From Bacteroidota bacterium (GTDB lineage Bacteria > Bacteroidota > Bacteroidia > Bacteroidales > FEN-979), in assembly GCA_026391795.1 (NCBI GenBank), contig JAPLDI010000045.1, forward strand, positions 24,778 to 88,777: a stretch of 64,000 nucleotides of DNA. The letters run 5' to 3'. Positions 1-9,137 of the stretch are shown piece by piece (the first letter of the stretch is position 1; every line of letters begins with the position of its first letter). The notes beneath the pieces were generated by a model. It saw nothing but the letters and a program-made list of their open reading frames with translations, searched no databases and had not been told where the DNA came from. A program made the translations under genes and the position numbers.

Positions 1-3000
1 CTGTGGCAACGGCCGTACCAGCACACCCATGGTGGTATCCTTCACGCATCCGTTGCTGTTGGTAACGCTCAGCTTCACTTGATGGATCCCGTAAGATGAA
101 TAGGTATGCGAGGGGTTCTCAAGGTGCGACACTGCGCTGCCGTCTCCGAAGTCCCACGTGTAGCCAATCATGCCTGATGAATGGGCTATCGAAAGATCGC
201 TGAACTGCGTGGGCGAATGCAGGCAAACCGTATCAGCACTGAAATTGGCCAGCGGCGATGCACTGATGAGGATCACCTTCTGCGTGGTGTCACCGCACCC
301 GTTCACATTGGCGATGATAAGCTGCACCGTGTAGCTGCCCGGGGCCGTAAACGTATGGATGGGGTTCTCAAGCGAAGAGCTGTTGTTCATCCCCGACACC
401 GGATCACCGAAGTTCCACAGCCACAGAACGATTGCTGAGCCTTGTCCGCTCGTGCTCTGATCCGTGAAGGAGACTCCCGTCTGTGAACACACCGGTGAGG
501 GGTAACCAAAGTCGGCTGACGGAGAGGGGCTGCTGGTCAGGGTGTGTTCCGTATAGCTCGTACATCCTTCAGAGGTGGTCACCGTAAGCCTGACTACATG
601 CGATGGTGCTGTGCCTGCAAACGTATGCGTTACATTCGCATTGCCCGGGGACACAATCACTACCACCGGGGTCCCGTCCCCGAAGTTCCATTCCCACTTC
701 ACGATCATGCCCAGTGACCCGGGAGCCATGGTGGACAGATCCGTGTATTGTACTGCTCCGCCAAGGCAGCTCTGCGAACTGTAGCCAAAGGCTGCCACCG
801 CCGGCGAAGTAACCACTACACTCTTGATGGTATCGCCGGTGCACCCGTTCGAATTCATTACCGTCAGCGTTACGGTGTACGTCCCGCTGAGCATATACTG
901 GTGTGTGGGGTTCTCAAGGTGAGACTCTGCCGTGCCGTCGCCGAAGTTCCACGTATAGCTGATCATCGTTCCGGCATTGGAGGTGGAAAGGTCCGTAAAC
1001 GTGGTGACCCCTCCCTGGCAGGCTGTATCGGCCCGGAAATCGGCTACCGGCCCGATGCCGATGGTTACCGTCCTGACTACCGTATCGCTGCATCCCGTAA
1101 AACTGCTTACCACCAGCGATACCGTGTAGGTGCCTGCCGTACTATAGGTATGGATGGGGTTCTGCAGGTTGGAGGTGTTGCCCGTGCCCGAGCCCGGGTC
1201 TCCGAAATCCCATATCCACCCGGAGATACTCCCGCCCTGGTTCGTTGTGCTCTGGTCTGTAAAGGTTACCCCCTGACCCTGGCAGTGGATCGTCCCGCTG
1301 CTGAAATCTGCCACCGGAGAGGCGATGCTCCCGATCACATGCTCGACCCACTGGGAGCAGCTGTCGTTGCTCCATACCGTCAGCCGTACCGTGTGGCTCA
1401 TCCCTCCGCCCACAAACGTATGCACCACATTGGGCGAACCCGGAAGTATCACCTCCTGCGTGGTCCCGTCACCGAAATCCCACAGCCATCTGGCTATATA
1501 ACCCGGGTAACCCGTGGCAACGGTGGAGTGATCCGTATACTCTACCGGGCTCCCGAAACAGGCCGGAGTCGACCAGCTGAACATCGCTATCGGTAGCGGG
1601 TTCACACGGACACCGTGGGATACCCGGTTCTGGCAGCCATGAAGGTCGGTCACCGTCAGCGTGGCAACATAGGTACCAGGTGCCGTATAGGTATGCGTAG
1701 CCGAAAGCGGGCTCGTAACAGGTACCGAGCCGTCGCCAAAATCCCATAGCCAGTCAACGATCGAGTCCACATGCGTGATCAGGGGATCTGCCGTGAAGCT
1801 CACCAGCTGACCGTTGCAGGCCGAGTCATGCGTGAACTCGACCCCAGGGGCCGCAAGTATGTATACTGTCCTTACCACCGTATCCCTGCACCCATTGAAG
1901 TTCCCGATGATCAGGCGTACTTCGTATGAGATGCCTCCCGTGCTGAACAGATGAGCAGGGTTCTGCTGCGTGGAGGTGTTGTAGATGCCCGAGTTCCCAT
2001 CCCCGAAATCCCAGCTCCACGAGATGATCGAACCGCCACCATTGGTGACCGAGACATCCGTAAACTGTACCGGCTGCCCCTGGCAGTGTGTCGAATACGT
2101 GAACCCTGCCACCGGCACCGGGATAACCACCTGGTCGTGTACATACGTGCTGGTGGTCCCCCAGTTGTCACGAATGGTCAGCGATACAGGGTAGCTCCCA
2201 ACCGCCGTATACAGATGGCATACATTCGGGTTGTTCGGGAAATGGATCGTATCAAAGGGCGTCCCGTCTCCGTAGTTCCATATCCAGGTGGTGATATAGG
2301 TAGCCGGCGGGTTCGGAACCGTGGAGAGATCCTCAAAACACATCGGAGTGCCAAGGCACGTGGGTGAACTGCTCGAGTAAAACGCGTTCTGTACCGGCGG
2401 CACAAAGATCTCATGCATCACCGAGTTGCTGCATCCATTGGTATCCGTCACCGTCAGGATGCAATGGAACGTGGTCGAGCCCGGGTACAGATGCAACGGG
2501 TTATGCCCGTAGCCGAACGTGCCGTCGCCAAAGTTCCACACAACCATGTACCCTACTGCCCCAAGATCCACAATCGATGAATCAATATGGAACTGGATCT
2601 CGTAGTTCACCAGCGTGGTATTCCAGGTGTATTCCACAGCAGGTAAAGGAAAGACAGTTACCGCAGCAGATCCCGAAAGCATTCCCGGAACTGCCGTACA
2701 ATAAGCATCCGTAAGCCCGGTTATGGTATAAACACAGGAGAATTGAGGAAAGATCCTGACAATATAGGGTGATGTCATGATTCCACTGACAGTGGTCACA
2801 GTTGTACCATCGGTATAGCTTAGTATCCAGGGAGCTGTTCCTTTTAAGTCGAACCGGAGCGTCACACTGTCACCCCTGCAAACCTTATCTCCGCCGATCA
2901 GGGAAAGCAATGCAGACGGGGTCGGATGTTCCTGGATGAGGGTGACACTCTGCGTTGTACTGCACAATGCTGAATCCCTGATCAAGACAGTGTAGGTTCC

Positions 3001-3723
3001 CGGCTGAAGGTTTATTGCCGGATTTGACGTCTGCGCCAGCGGATCATCCCATTGGAAAGTAAAGGGAGGAATCCCGCCTGTGACATTAGCAAATGCGGCT
3101 CCGTCGTTTGCACCAAAACAGGTTACATTGGTCGGGGTTATCGTTGCAGAAACAGTACTGATCCTCACTTTGACTGTGGAGGAAGCGGAAGGGCAGCTTG
3201 CTGCATATCCGCTTCCGGTAAGCGTAAGAATCACAAAACCGGTTTGAATGTCGGACGGACCAGGGGCATAGGTGGGATGAAGGACCCACGGATTACTGAA
3301 TGTTCCATCCCCCGGGGTGGTCCAATGTACCGATGCGCAATCCAGGCTATCGGCTGCCGCAAGAGTGACAAGGGAACCGCTGCAGACAATCAGGGTTGGT
3401 CCTGCACTTACCCATGGGATACCGGTCACCCATACCAACCCAATGACGGGGTCTCCGATACAGCCTGCGGCTGTTGTTTCAACGACAGAAACCTGGAAAA
3501 CACCCTCTGTCATTCCCCAATTCACAAGAATGCTGTCATTAAAGGTAACGGGTGATTGCACCCCCCCCTGGATGGTCCAGGCAAAGGTTGAACCCGGAAG
3601 CCCTATCACGTGATACCCCGTACCCGTTGTTCCTATACATACCGTATCCATATACTGCCCGGAAACTCTCCCCGAAATCAGCAGCAAACTGAGAAACAAT
3701 ATGTATGGAAACCTTTTCAGCAT
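1..3723 (-). CDS. Large secreted multi-PKD-domain surface protein (partial, C-terminus beyond the left edge)
   Basis: The frame is open from ATG at 3723 to base 1 (1241 codons, no stop), so the protein continues past the window. It starts with a signal peptide (MLKRFPYILFLSLLLISG...SGQ). A 'PGSTFAWTI' Ig-like domain follows, resembling the start of the neighbouring 3737-5998 protein. After further beta-rich domains come at least ten PKD domains, recognised by W(D/N)(F/Y)GD motifs such as WNFGDGT, WDFGDGN and WDFGDPG. The last nine PKD domains form three successive triplets of about 265 residues each. PKD arrays are extracellular adhesive or spacer modules, and in Bacteroidota such proteins usually leave by type IX secretion; the sorting domain would lie outside the window. 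It is third in a minus-strand run, 13 bp after the preceding stop. Codon use in 1-2560 is richer in ACG, CCG and TCG than in the start of the gene. The exact role is unknown. Confidence 0.85.
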   Translation of the reverse strand, partial: MLKRFPYILFLSLLLISGRVSGQYMDTVCIGTTGTGYHVIGLPGSTFAWTIQGGVQSPVTFNDSILVNWGMTEGVFQVSVVETTAAGCIGDPVIGLVWVTGIPWVSAGPTLIVCSGSLVTLAAADSLDCASVHWTTPGDGTFSNPWVLHPTYAPGPSDIQTGFVILTLTGSGYAASCPSASSTVKVRISTVSATITPTNVTCFGANDGAAFANVTGGIPPFTFQWDDPLAQTSNPAINLQPGTYTVLIRDSALCSTTQSVTLIQEHPTPSALLSLIGGDKVCRGDSVTLRFDLKGTAPWILSYTDGTTVTTVSGIMTSPYIVRIFPQFSCVYTITGLTDAYCTAVPGMLSGSAAVTVFPLPAVEYTWNTTLVNYEIQFHIDSSIVDLGAVGYMVVWNFGDGTFGYGHNPLHLYPGSTTFHCILTVTDTNGCSNSVMHEIFVPPVQNAFYSSSSPTCLGTPMCFEDLSTVPNPPATYITTWIWNYGDGTPFDTIHFPNNPNVCHLYTAVGSYPVSLTIRDNWGTTSTYVHDQVVIPVPVAGFTYSTHCQGQPVQFTDVSVTNGGGSIISWSWDFGDGNSGIYNTSTQQNPAHLFSTGGISYEVRLIIGNFNGCRDTVVRTVYILAAPGVEFTHDSACNGQLVSFTADPLITHVDSIVDWLWDFGDGSVPVTSPLSATHTYTAPGTYVATLTVTDLHGCQNRVSHGVRVNPLPIAMFSWSTPACFGSPVEYTDHSTVATGYPGYIARWLWDFGDGTTQEVILPGSPNVVHTFVGGGMSHTVRLTVWSNDSCSQWVEHVIGSIASPVADFSSGTIHCQGQGVTFTDQSTTNQGGSISGWIWDFGDPGSGTGNTSNLQNPIHTYSTAGTYTVSLVVSSFTGCSDTVVRTVTIGIGPVADFRADTACQGGVTTFTDLSTSNAGTMISYTWNFGDGTAESHLENPTHQYMLSGTYTVTLTVMNSNGCTGDTIKSVVVTSPAVAAFGYSSQSCLGGAVQYTDLSTMAPGSLGMIVKWEWNFGDGTPVVVIVSPGNANVTHTFAGTAPSHVVRLTVTTSEGCTSYTEHTLTSSPSPSADFGYPSPVCSQTGVSFTDQSTSGQGSAIVLWLWNFGDPVSGMNNSSSLENPIHTFTAPGSYTVQLIIANVNGCGDTTQKVILISASPLANFSADTVCLHSPTQFSDLSIAHSSGMIGYTWDFGDGSAVSHLENPSHTYSSYGIHQVKLSVTNSNGCVKDTTMGVLVRPLPQ

Positions 3724-3736
3724 TGTATGTTAATTA

Positions 3737-5998
3737 TCAGTTATGGAATATCGGTGAAGTTGATGGCAATGGGTTGACTAGTACCGGGTAAGTTGCCGGG
3801 ACAGCCGGATTACAGCCATTCGTATCCGTATAAGTTACAGTAATTGTCTGGATTCCAACTACATTCCATGTTACATGAATGGAACTGGAGGTATTACCAC
3901 CGGTAATAGTTCCTCCCGTTATTGTCCATGAATAATTCGTCATCCCTGGTTCCGTGGTGTAAATGTTATTGGTGGTGTTCACACAAACAGGTGCCGGACC
4001 GCTGATTGTCGCTACAGGCAATGGGTCGACCGTAACCGGAAAAACCGAGGAACTTGCAGGATTGCATCCGTTCAGGTTAGTATACGTTACTGTAACGAAG
4101 TGTGCCCCTACTATGTTCCATGTCACCGTAATGGCATTGGTTCCGGCTCCGGCGGTTATCGTTCCTCCGTTTATCGTCCAGTTGTAGTTTGACATCCCTG
4201 CTTCAGTTGTATAGATTCGACCGGAGGAGTTTACACAAACAGGAGTCGGACCTGCGATCGTCGGCACAGGCAGAGGATTCACGGTTATAGTAACGTTGAT
4301 GGGTATTCCCGGGCATCCATTGGCTATGGGCGTCACCGTATAGGTTACAGTGGCAGGTGAAGGTGTAGAATTAGTCAGCGTCTGGGAAATTGTGGACCCG
4401 TTTCCGTTAAATGCACCGGAAATGCTTCCTGCAGGTGAAATGGCAACTGTCCAGTTGAAAAGCGTAAGAGCAGTTGAACTGGAAAGTGCGATACTTGTGG
4501 TTCCCATGGAACAGATCGATTGCGAGCCAGGTGTTGCTGTTACGTTCGGTGTTGGATTCACCGTTACAACAACAATGATGGGCAATCCAGCACACCCGTT
4601 GGCTGTTGGAGTGATGCTGTAAGTTACAAATGCCGGATCCGGTGTCAGGTTCGTAAGTGTTTGTGCAATTGTATTTCCGTTGCTCGCAAAAGAACCGGTG
4701 ACGCTGCCTGCCGGGGAAACAGCTGCCGTCCATCCGAAAGTCGTTCCGGCTGTAGTGCTTGTGAGGCTGATCCCCGTAATTCCTGCCGAGCACAGTGTCT
4801 GCAAAGAAGGGGTGGCCGTGACATTCGGGGTTGGATTGACTGTGATCACCACCAGCAGCGGGAGTCCTGTACAGCCATTGGCTGATGGAGTAACGGTATA
4901 AGTTGCGGTTGCAGGATTCGGAGTGACGTTCAGTAATGGCTGGCTGATCAGATTGCCGCTGCCTGCTGTCGCACCGGTGATACTTCCGGCAGGTGCGACG
5001 TTTACTGTCCAGGTATACGTTGTCAATGCGGTTGCACTTGACAAAGCCACACTGGTGGAGTTGCTGGAGCAGATAGTCTGGGCTGCCGGTGTTGCTATGG
5101 CAACTGGAGTGGGATTGACTGTAATTAAAACAGTAACCGGGAGTCCCGGGCAACCATTGGCCGATGGTATGACTGTATACGTCACCGTTGCCGGGTTGGG
5201 TGTAATGTCAATCAATGGCTGACTGATCGTATTTCCTCCTCCGGCAGATGCACCTGTTACACTTCCGGCTGGTGAAACAGCAACTGTCCACGTAAACGTA
5301 GTCAATGCCGTAGTGCTTGAAAGTGCAATATTGGTTGATGTGTTGGAACAGATTGTCTGTGCAGCCGGGGTTGCAAGGGCAACAGGTGTCGGGTTTACTG
5401 TAACCGTCACGTTGACCGGTAACCCCGGGCATCCATTGGCAGACGGAGTAACGGTATAGGTTACGGTGGCCGGATTGGGTGTTGTGTTGATCAGGGGCTG
5501 AGATATGGCATTCCCACTGCCGGCAGAGGCACCTGTGACACTTCCGGCCGGGGATACAGTAAAAGTCCAGGAGAAGGTTGTTCCCGCAACGCTGCCTGTC
5601 AGTGCAATGCTGGTGGAGCTATTGCTGCAAATGGTCTGTGATGCCGGTGTTGGTATCACATCCGGTGTCGGGTGAACAGTGACAACAATTGTAACCGGGG
5701 GACCGATACAACCCGCCGCATTTGTTTCAACAACCTGTAAGGTACAGGTACCCACACTCGTCCACAAAATAGTGACAGAACTACCCGTTCCCGTGATGGT
5801 TCCGTTCCCGCCCGTAATTGGAATAACAGACCACGCATACGTTGACCCGGGCATATTTATTACACCGTATGGCTCATTTGCACCCAGACAAACGGATTGA
5901 TCACCACTGTTCGGATAGGGCTGTGCTTCTGCAGCCATTCCAATCATGGTCAGCATCATCCATATTACCCACCATCTTTTATTCAATTTCATTTTCAC
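3737..5998 (-). CDS. Secreted repeat protein with five ~93-residue repeats and two PKD-like domains
   Basis: 753 residues with a signal peptide (hydrophobic stretch 8-22 ending AEAQ). Residues ~25-105 are a 'PGSTYAW' Ig-like domain. Residues ~106-570 are five tandem repeats of about 93 residues, each opening PTP-x(5)-TP and carrying a QTICS-like cysteine motif, a W-T core, PAGS(V/I)(T/S)G, and a GC(P/T/A)G(L/I)P end. Two ~84-residue PKD-like domains (CVN...MxNYxWTI, GGTIT, NGCNP) follow. The protein ends in PSTSPIFHN; no canonical gliding or T9SS C-terminal domain is visible, but the last residues resemble the end of the upstream protein (TSLIYHN). No enzymatic motif is seen. Probable extracellular adhesin or matrix protein, likely co-transcribed with its neighbours; function unknown. 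Confidence 0.85.
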   Translation of the reverse strand: MKMKLNKRWWVIWMMLTMIGMAAEAQPYPNSGDQSVCLGANEPYGVINMPGSTYAWSVIPITGGNGTITGTGSSVTILWTSVGTCTLQVVETNAAGCIGPPVTIVVTVHPTPDVIPTPASQTICSNSSTSIALTGSVAGTTFSWTFTVSPAGSVTGASAGSGNAISQPLINTTPNPATVTYTVTPSANGCPGLPVNVTVTVNPTPVALATPAAQTICSNTSTNIALSSTTALTTFTWTVAVSPAGSVTGASAGGGNTISQPLIDITPNPATVTYTVIPSANGCPGLPVTVLITVNPTPVAIATPAAQTICSSNSTSVALSSATALTTYTWTVNVAPAGSITGATAGSGNLISQPLLNVTPNPATATYTVTPSANGCTGLPLLVVITVNPTPNVTATPSLQTLCSAGITGISLTSTTAGTTFGWTAAVSPAGSVTGSFASNGNTIAQTLTNLTPDPAFVTYSITPTANGCAGLPIIVVVTVNPTPNVTATPGSQSICSMGTTSIALSSSTALTLFNWTVAISPAGSISGAFNGNGSTISQTLTNSTPSPATVTYTVTPIANGCPGIPINVTITVNPLPVPTIAGPTPVCVNSSGRIYTTEAGMSNYNWTINGGTITAGAGTNAITVTWNIVGAHFVTVTYTNLNGCNPASSSVFPVTVDPLPVATISGPAPVCVNTTNNIYTTEPGMTNYSWTITGGTITGGNTSSSIHVTWNVVGIQTITVTYTDTNGCNPAVPATYPVLVNPLPSTSPIFHN

Positions 5999-6067
5999 TC
6001 CACCTTTCTAGTTACGCAGTGCATTATTTCATGTTATCGTTTTCCTATTTTTTCAAGCCTGTTTCAA

Positions 6068-8341
6068 TTAATTATGATAAATCAATGATGTCGGAATTAT
6101 TGGGGTCACCGTCAATGTTGCAGGATTGGTGGTGGTATTGATTAAGCATGTGCCGGTCACAATACAGCGATACTGGTATCCTGTCATTCCGGTGGTTGCA
6201 CCGGTGATGGTCAATGTATTGGTCATAGCCCCGCCATAAACACCCCCATCCGAAACATTACTCCATCCGCTTCCTGAGTTAACCTGCCACTGGTACGTCA
6301 AACCTGATCCCAGGGCAGTAACAGTGAACAGGGTGTTAAATCCTTCACAGACCGAAGTGTTTGAAGGTTGTACTGTAATGGAAGGAGGATCATAAACGGT
6401 TACATTAAAGATGGCCGGGCCGGCTGAAGTACAGCCATTTAAATCAGTATATATAACGCTGACTGTATTCACTCCGGCAGTATTCCATGTTACCGTGACC
6501 GTATTGCTTGCGGGTGTCCCCCCGGAAGTGATTGTCCCTCCCGGTGAGACATTCCAGATATAGTTCGTCATACCTGGTTCAGTTACATAAACATTTCCGG
6601 AAGAGTTGACACACACAAGAGCCGGACCTGTTAAGGTTGGGACAGGGAGCGGGTTTATGGTCACCGTAACCGGCACTCTCTGACTGATGCATCCTGATAT
6701 CGGATCCCTGGTTAAAACATAGAATGTAGTCGTAGCATTCAGCAGAGGAGTAACAAATGTCGTTGAGCCCGCTAAGAGCAATGTGCCGCCGGTAGCAGCA
6801 CTGTACCAGTCGGCTGTGAATGCTGCCGGGACTACAGTGGCATGGAGCGTATCAATCCCAGGACCACAGTGGGCTCTATTGGAGGCCACAGGATTGTCGG
6901 GAGTTTTGCTGTAGTAAACCCAAAGAGGAACATAGGAGCTGCTCCCTGAGTACCACCAGGAGTTGATCATTTTTTCATGACAGTCAATTCCGGCCCAATC
7001 GTGACAAACAGAAGTTGTCGGGTCGCATCCACCGAGATTAACCGTTGTGGGAGCATTCGGACAATTTCCGTCATTTGTAAGCTGCGAGTCATCCCAATAG
7101 ATCAGGGGTTCAGAAAGCGCAGGGCCCCGCGGCCGGATGAGGGAGACTTTGTACCCCAGCGGATTCTGTTCAATATCCCAGAGCGGGAGGTTGGTTAATC
7201 CATTGATAAAAGTGACGGCAAGCATGAGCCAGGTCCCTGCCGGTACCTGGCCTCCATGACCATCAAGTCCCCCCCAGGGAATGTGATTCAAACCAGGATT
7301 CACATCAGATTCAATGAGTACATCATAGGTCGAATCGCCATAAGGGATATCGATATCGACGATTATTCTCCCTTTTTTGTTGACAACGACTTCGATGTAT
7401 TTCCTGCCTGAACATACAGGATAGTTTGGATCATCAATCATCGTGGGATCACTGATAACCCTTCCGTACTGACCGTCAGGGTATACCAATGAATCAGGAT
7501 TGCTCAGAAAGACCTTGTACCATGCTATTCCCGGGAAAGTGGCGTAGGTGTTGTTGTTATTTGATTGCCGGTCGACTGGAAAATTGCCTGTATTCAGGCA
7601 GCCTACCGGATTGCAGAAAATTGTCCCTTCTCCCCAATGTACCCCGCTGAATTTTATGCGGGTCGTGATTCCATCGTCAGAATAAACATAGAGGGCAGCA
7701 TTGAAAGGTTCATAGGTATTATTCCCTCCAAGGTTTGCATAGAACTGCCATGACTGTGACCATACCCGACCGTTGATTGTATCCGCAGGTAAGGCAGGCA
7801 AGTTCAAACCGGTGACTACCTGGAAATCAAAATAGGTGAACTCAACGGTACCATTTCCCCCGGGAATACTTTTAATCTCAAAATACCAGTTACCTGTATC
7901 AGCAATGCTCACAACCTTTTGGGAGAGTGGATTGTAACCGCTGTAGGCCTGGAATGGGCCCACTACTGCATTGCGATAATACCGGATATACCCAGGAGCG
8001 GGAGCTGAAGGAAGGTTTCCGGTCATGGCGATTGTGCCATTTGGCCTTCTCAGGTTATATCCCACATTTGCTACCGGACTCTGAAGTCCGAATAAGATGG
8101 TCTCGCCAACATTTTTTATATGGATATACAGCCTGTAATTTGCAGGGCAACCGATGTATCCGAACCGGGTGTACATCGGATTGTTCCTGTCAATCATCAA
8201 TGAAGCACTGGAAACCGTCGAGTCGGGTAAAACCTGTTTGGTCCCTTCGGCGTATACGGAATCACACAGACTCAGTAACAATACAATGGCTGCTGAGTTT
8301 GCGATTAAAAACTTTTTGATTCCTGGTAAAAGGTGTTTCAT
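6068..8341 (-). CDS. Secreted protein with a large unrecognised N-terminal region and C-terminal PKD-like/Ig-like domains
   Basis: 757 residues, first gene of the minus-strand surface-protein run. The N-terminus has a hydrophobic signal segment (about residues 12-31, ...SLCDSVYAE). Residues ~40-460 form a region I do not recognise, rich in aromatic and Gly residues, consistent with an extracellular beta-sandwich. Residues ~500-580 resemble an Ig-like module ('ADWYSAATGGTLL...TTTFYVLTRDP'). A PKD-like repeat (CVNSSG...MTNYIWNV) follows, then an Ig-like domain (PPSITVQPS...LTYQWQVNSGSGW). It ends with TSLIYHN, close to the TSPIFHN end of the downstream neighbour. The domain types fit a cell-surface or secreted protein; no catalytic signature is apparent. 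Confidence 0.82.
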   Translation of the reverse strand: MKHLLPGIKKFLIANSAAIVLLLSLCDSVYAEGTKQVLPDSTVSSASLMIDRNNPMYTRFGYIGCPANYRLYIHIKNVGETILFGLQSPVANVGYNLRRPNGTIAMTGNLPSAPAPGYIRYYRNAVVGPFQAYSGYNPLSQKVVSIADTGNWYFEIKSIPGGNGTVEFTYFDFQVVTGLNLPALPADTINGRVWSQSWQFYANLGGNNTYEPFNAALYVYSDDGITTRIKFSGVHWGEGTIFCNPVGCLNTGNFPVDRQSNNNNTYATFPGIAWYKVFLSNPDSLVYPDGQYGRVISDPTMIDDPNYPVCSGRKYIEVVVNKKGRIIVDIDIPYGDSTYDVLIESDVNPGLNHIPWGGLDGHGGQVPAGTWLMLAVTFINGLTNLPLWDIEQNPLGYKVSLIRPRGPALSEPLIYWDDSQLTNDGNCPNAPTTVNLGGCDPTTSVCHDWAGIDCHEKMINSWWYSGSSSYVPLWVYYSKTPDNPVASNRAHCGPGIDTLHATVVPAAFTADWYSAATGGTLLLAGSTTFVTPLLNATTTFYVLTRDPISGCISQRVPVTVTINPLPVPTLTGPALVCVNSSGNVYVTEPGMTNYIWNVSPGGTITSGGTPASNTVTVTWNTAGVNTVSVIYTDLNGCTSAGPAIFNVTVYDPPSITVQPSNTSVCEGFNTLFTVTALGSGLTYQWQVNSGSGWSNVSDGGVYGGAMTNTLTITGATTGMTGYQYRCIVTGTCLINTTTNPATLTVTPIIPTSLIYHN

Positions 8342-8344
8342 CTG

Positions 8345-9109
8345 AACCGATTAATTTCTCCTGTTTTTTTCGTTACCTAAGCCCAATTCAAAAATCAATT
8401 TTATCTGCCTCATTTGTGTTATACAACTTTAGAATTAACTTACATGATTCACAGATTAGATATCCCTGACTTTTGAAGGAACCTTTATAAAAACAATGAA
8501 CAAGTTGAAGCAAGTAAAAAAGGTGATGTTGAGAGTCTGAGGTGCATTGAATTATACAGACGATAAGAACAAAATGTTTCAGTAAAATTCTTGAAGTTAT
8601 TCACAAAAAACAGAATTAACTTATGATGAAAAAGTATATATTTAATTAAAACCATATCTGGAGTGATTATTGGGTATTTCAGATTATGCTTTAAAAATAT
8701 TACCCTTCCTAAAAGAACAGGTAATCGATGAAAAGTAACCCTAAAAAACAGGAGAAAATGAACGGGAACAACCGTGCATTTTCCGACTCCCCCTTTGTCA
8801 GTATCATGGTTCATATACAGGAATTGACGAATATGATAATTCGTTTCATCTATCGTGGTGTCATTAATCAATGGTATGCGAATTGAAAATCAGGTACAGT
8901 GCACAGCGGATTACAAATTATATGCCAGCAGACAGTAGACCACAGGTTCAAAGTGATGCAGAATTCCGGAAAACTATACAGAATGTGACTTTCGTCGGGT
9001 ATAAGTTTTTTCCTGATAAACGATTCACAAAAAAAATGGGAATTTTCTTCAACTATTTCATGTAAAAAAACCGCACAACTGTGTGAAAACAACGGTTGGA
9101 CATTTTACC
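8345..9109. other. AT-rich intergenic region without a supported gene
   Basis: About 765 bp between the divergent surface-protein run and ychF. It is strongly AT-rich. Two short ORFs (8485-8871 minus, 8871-9065 plus) have no recognisable domain, no promoter box and biased low-complexity composition, so I do not call them genes. The ychF -7 box lies at its right edge. I see nothing else definite here. Confidence 0.5.
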
Positions 9110-9117
9110 TACCTTTG
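9110..9117 (+). promoter_or_regulatory. -7 box TACCTTTG of ychF
   Basis: TACCTTTG matches the Bacteroidota TAnnTTTG consensus and lies 20 bp before the ATG at 9138. Because the in-frame ATG at 9096 lies upstream of this box, the box decides for 9138 as the start. No good -33 TTTG element is visible. Confidence 0.6.
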
Positions 9118-9137
9118 CAGTTCGAAAAACCGAGAAT

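Noticed and set aside
748..1596. 282-residue + strand ORF and others antisense to the PKD gene
   Set aside because: Antisense shadows of the GC-richer PKD array, whose minus-strand frame is open over the full length and has clear domains.
8485..8871. 128-residue minus-strand ORF in the AT-rich gap
   Set aside because: Phe/Leu/His-rich low-complexity sequence with no recognisable motif, no -7 box and no neighbours to support it.
8871..9065. 64-residue + strand ORF before ychF
   Set aside because: No domain or promoter; it lies in the ychF upstream region.
9096..9137. ATG 9096 as ychF start
   Set aside because: It lies upstream of the -7 box, and the 363-residue product from 9138 has the family length.
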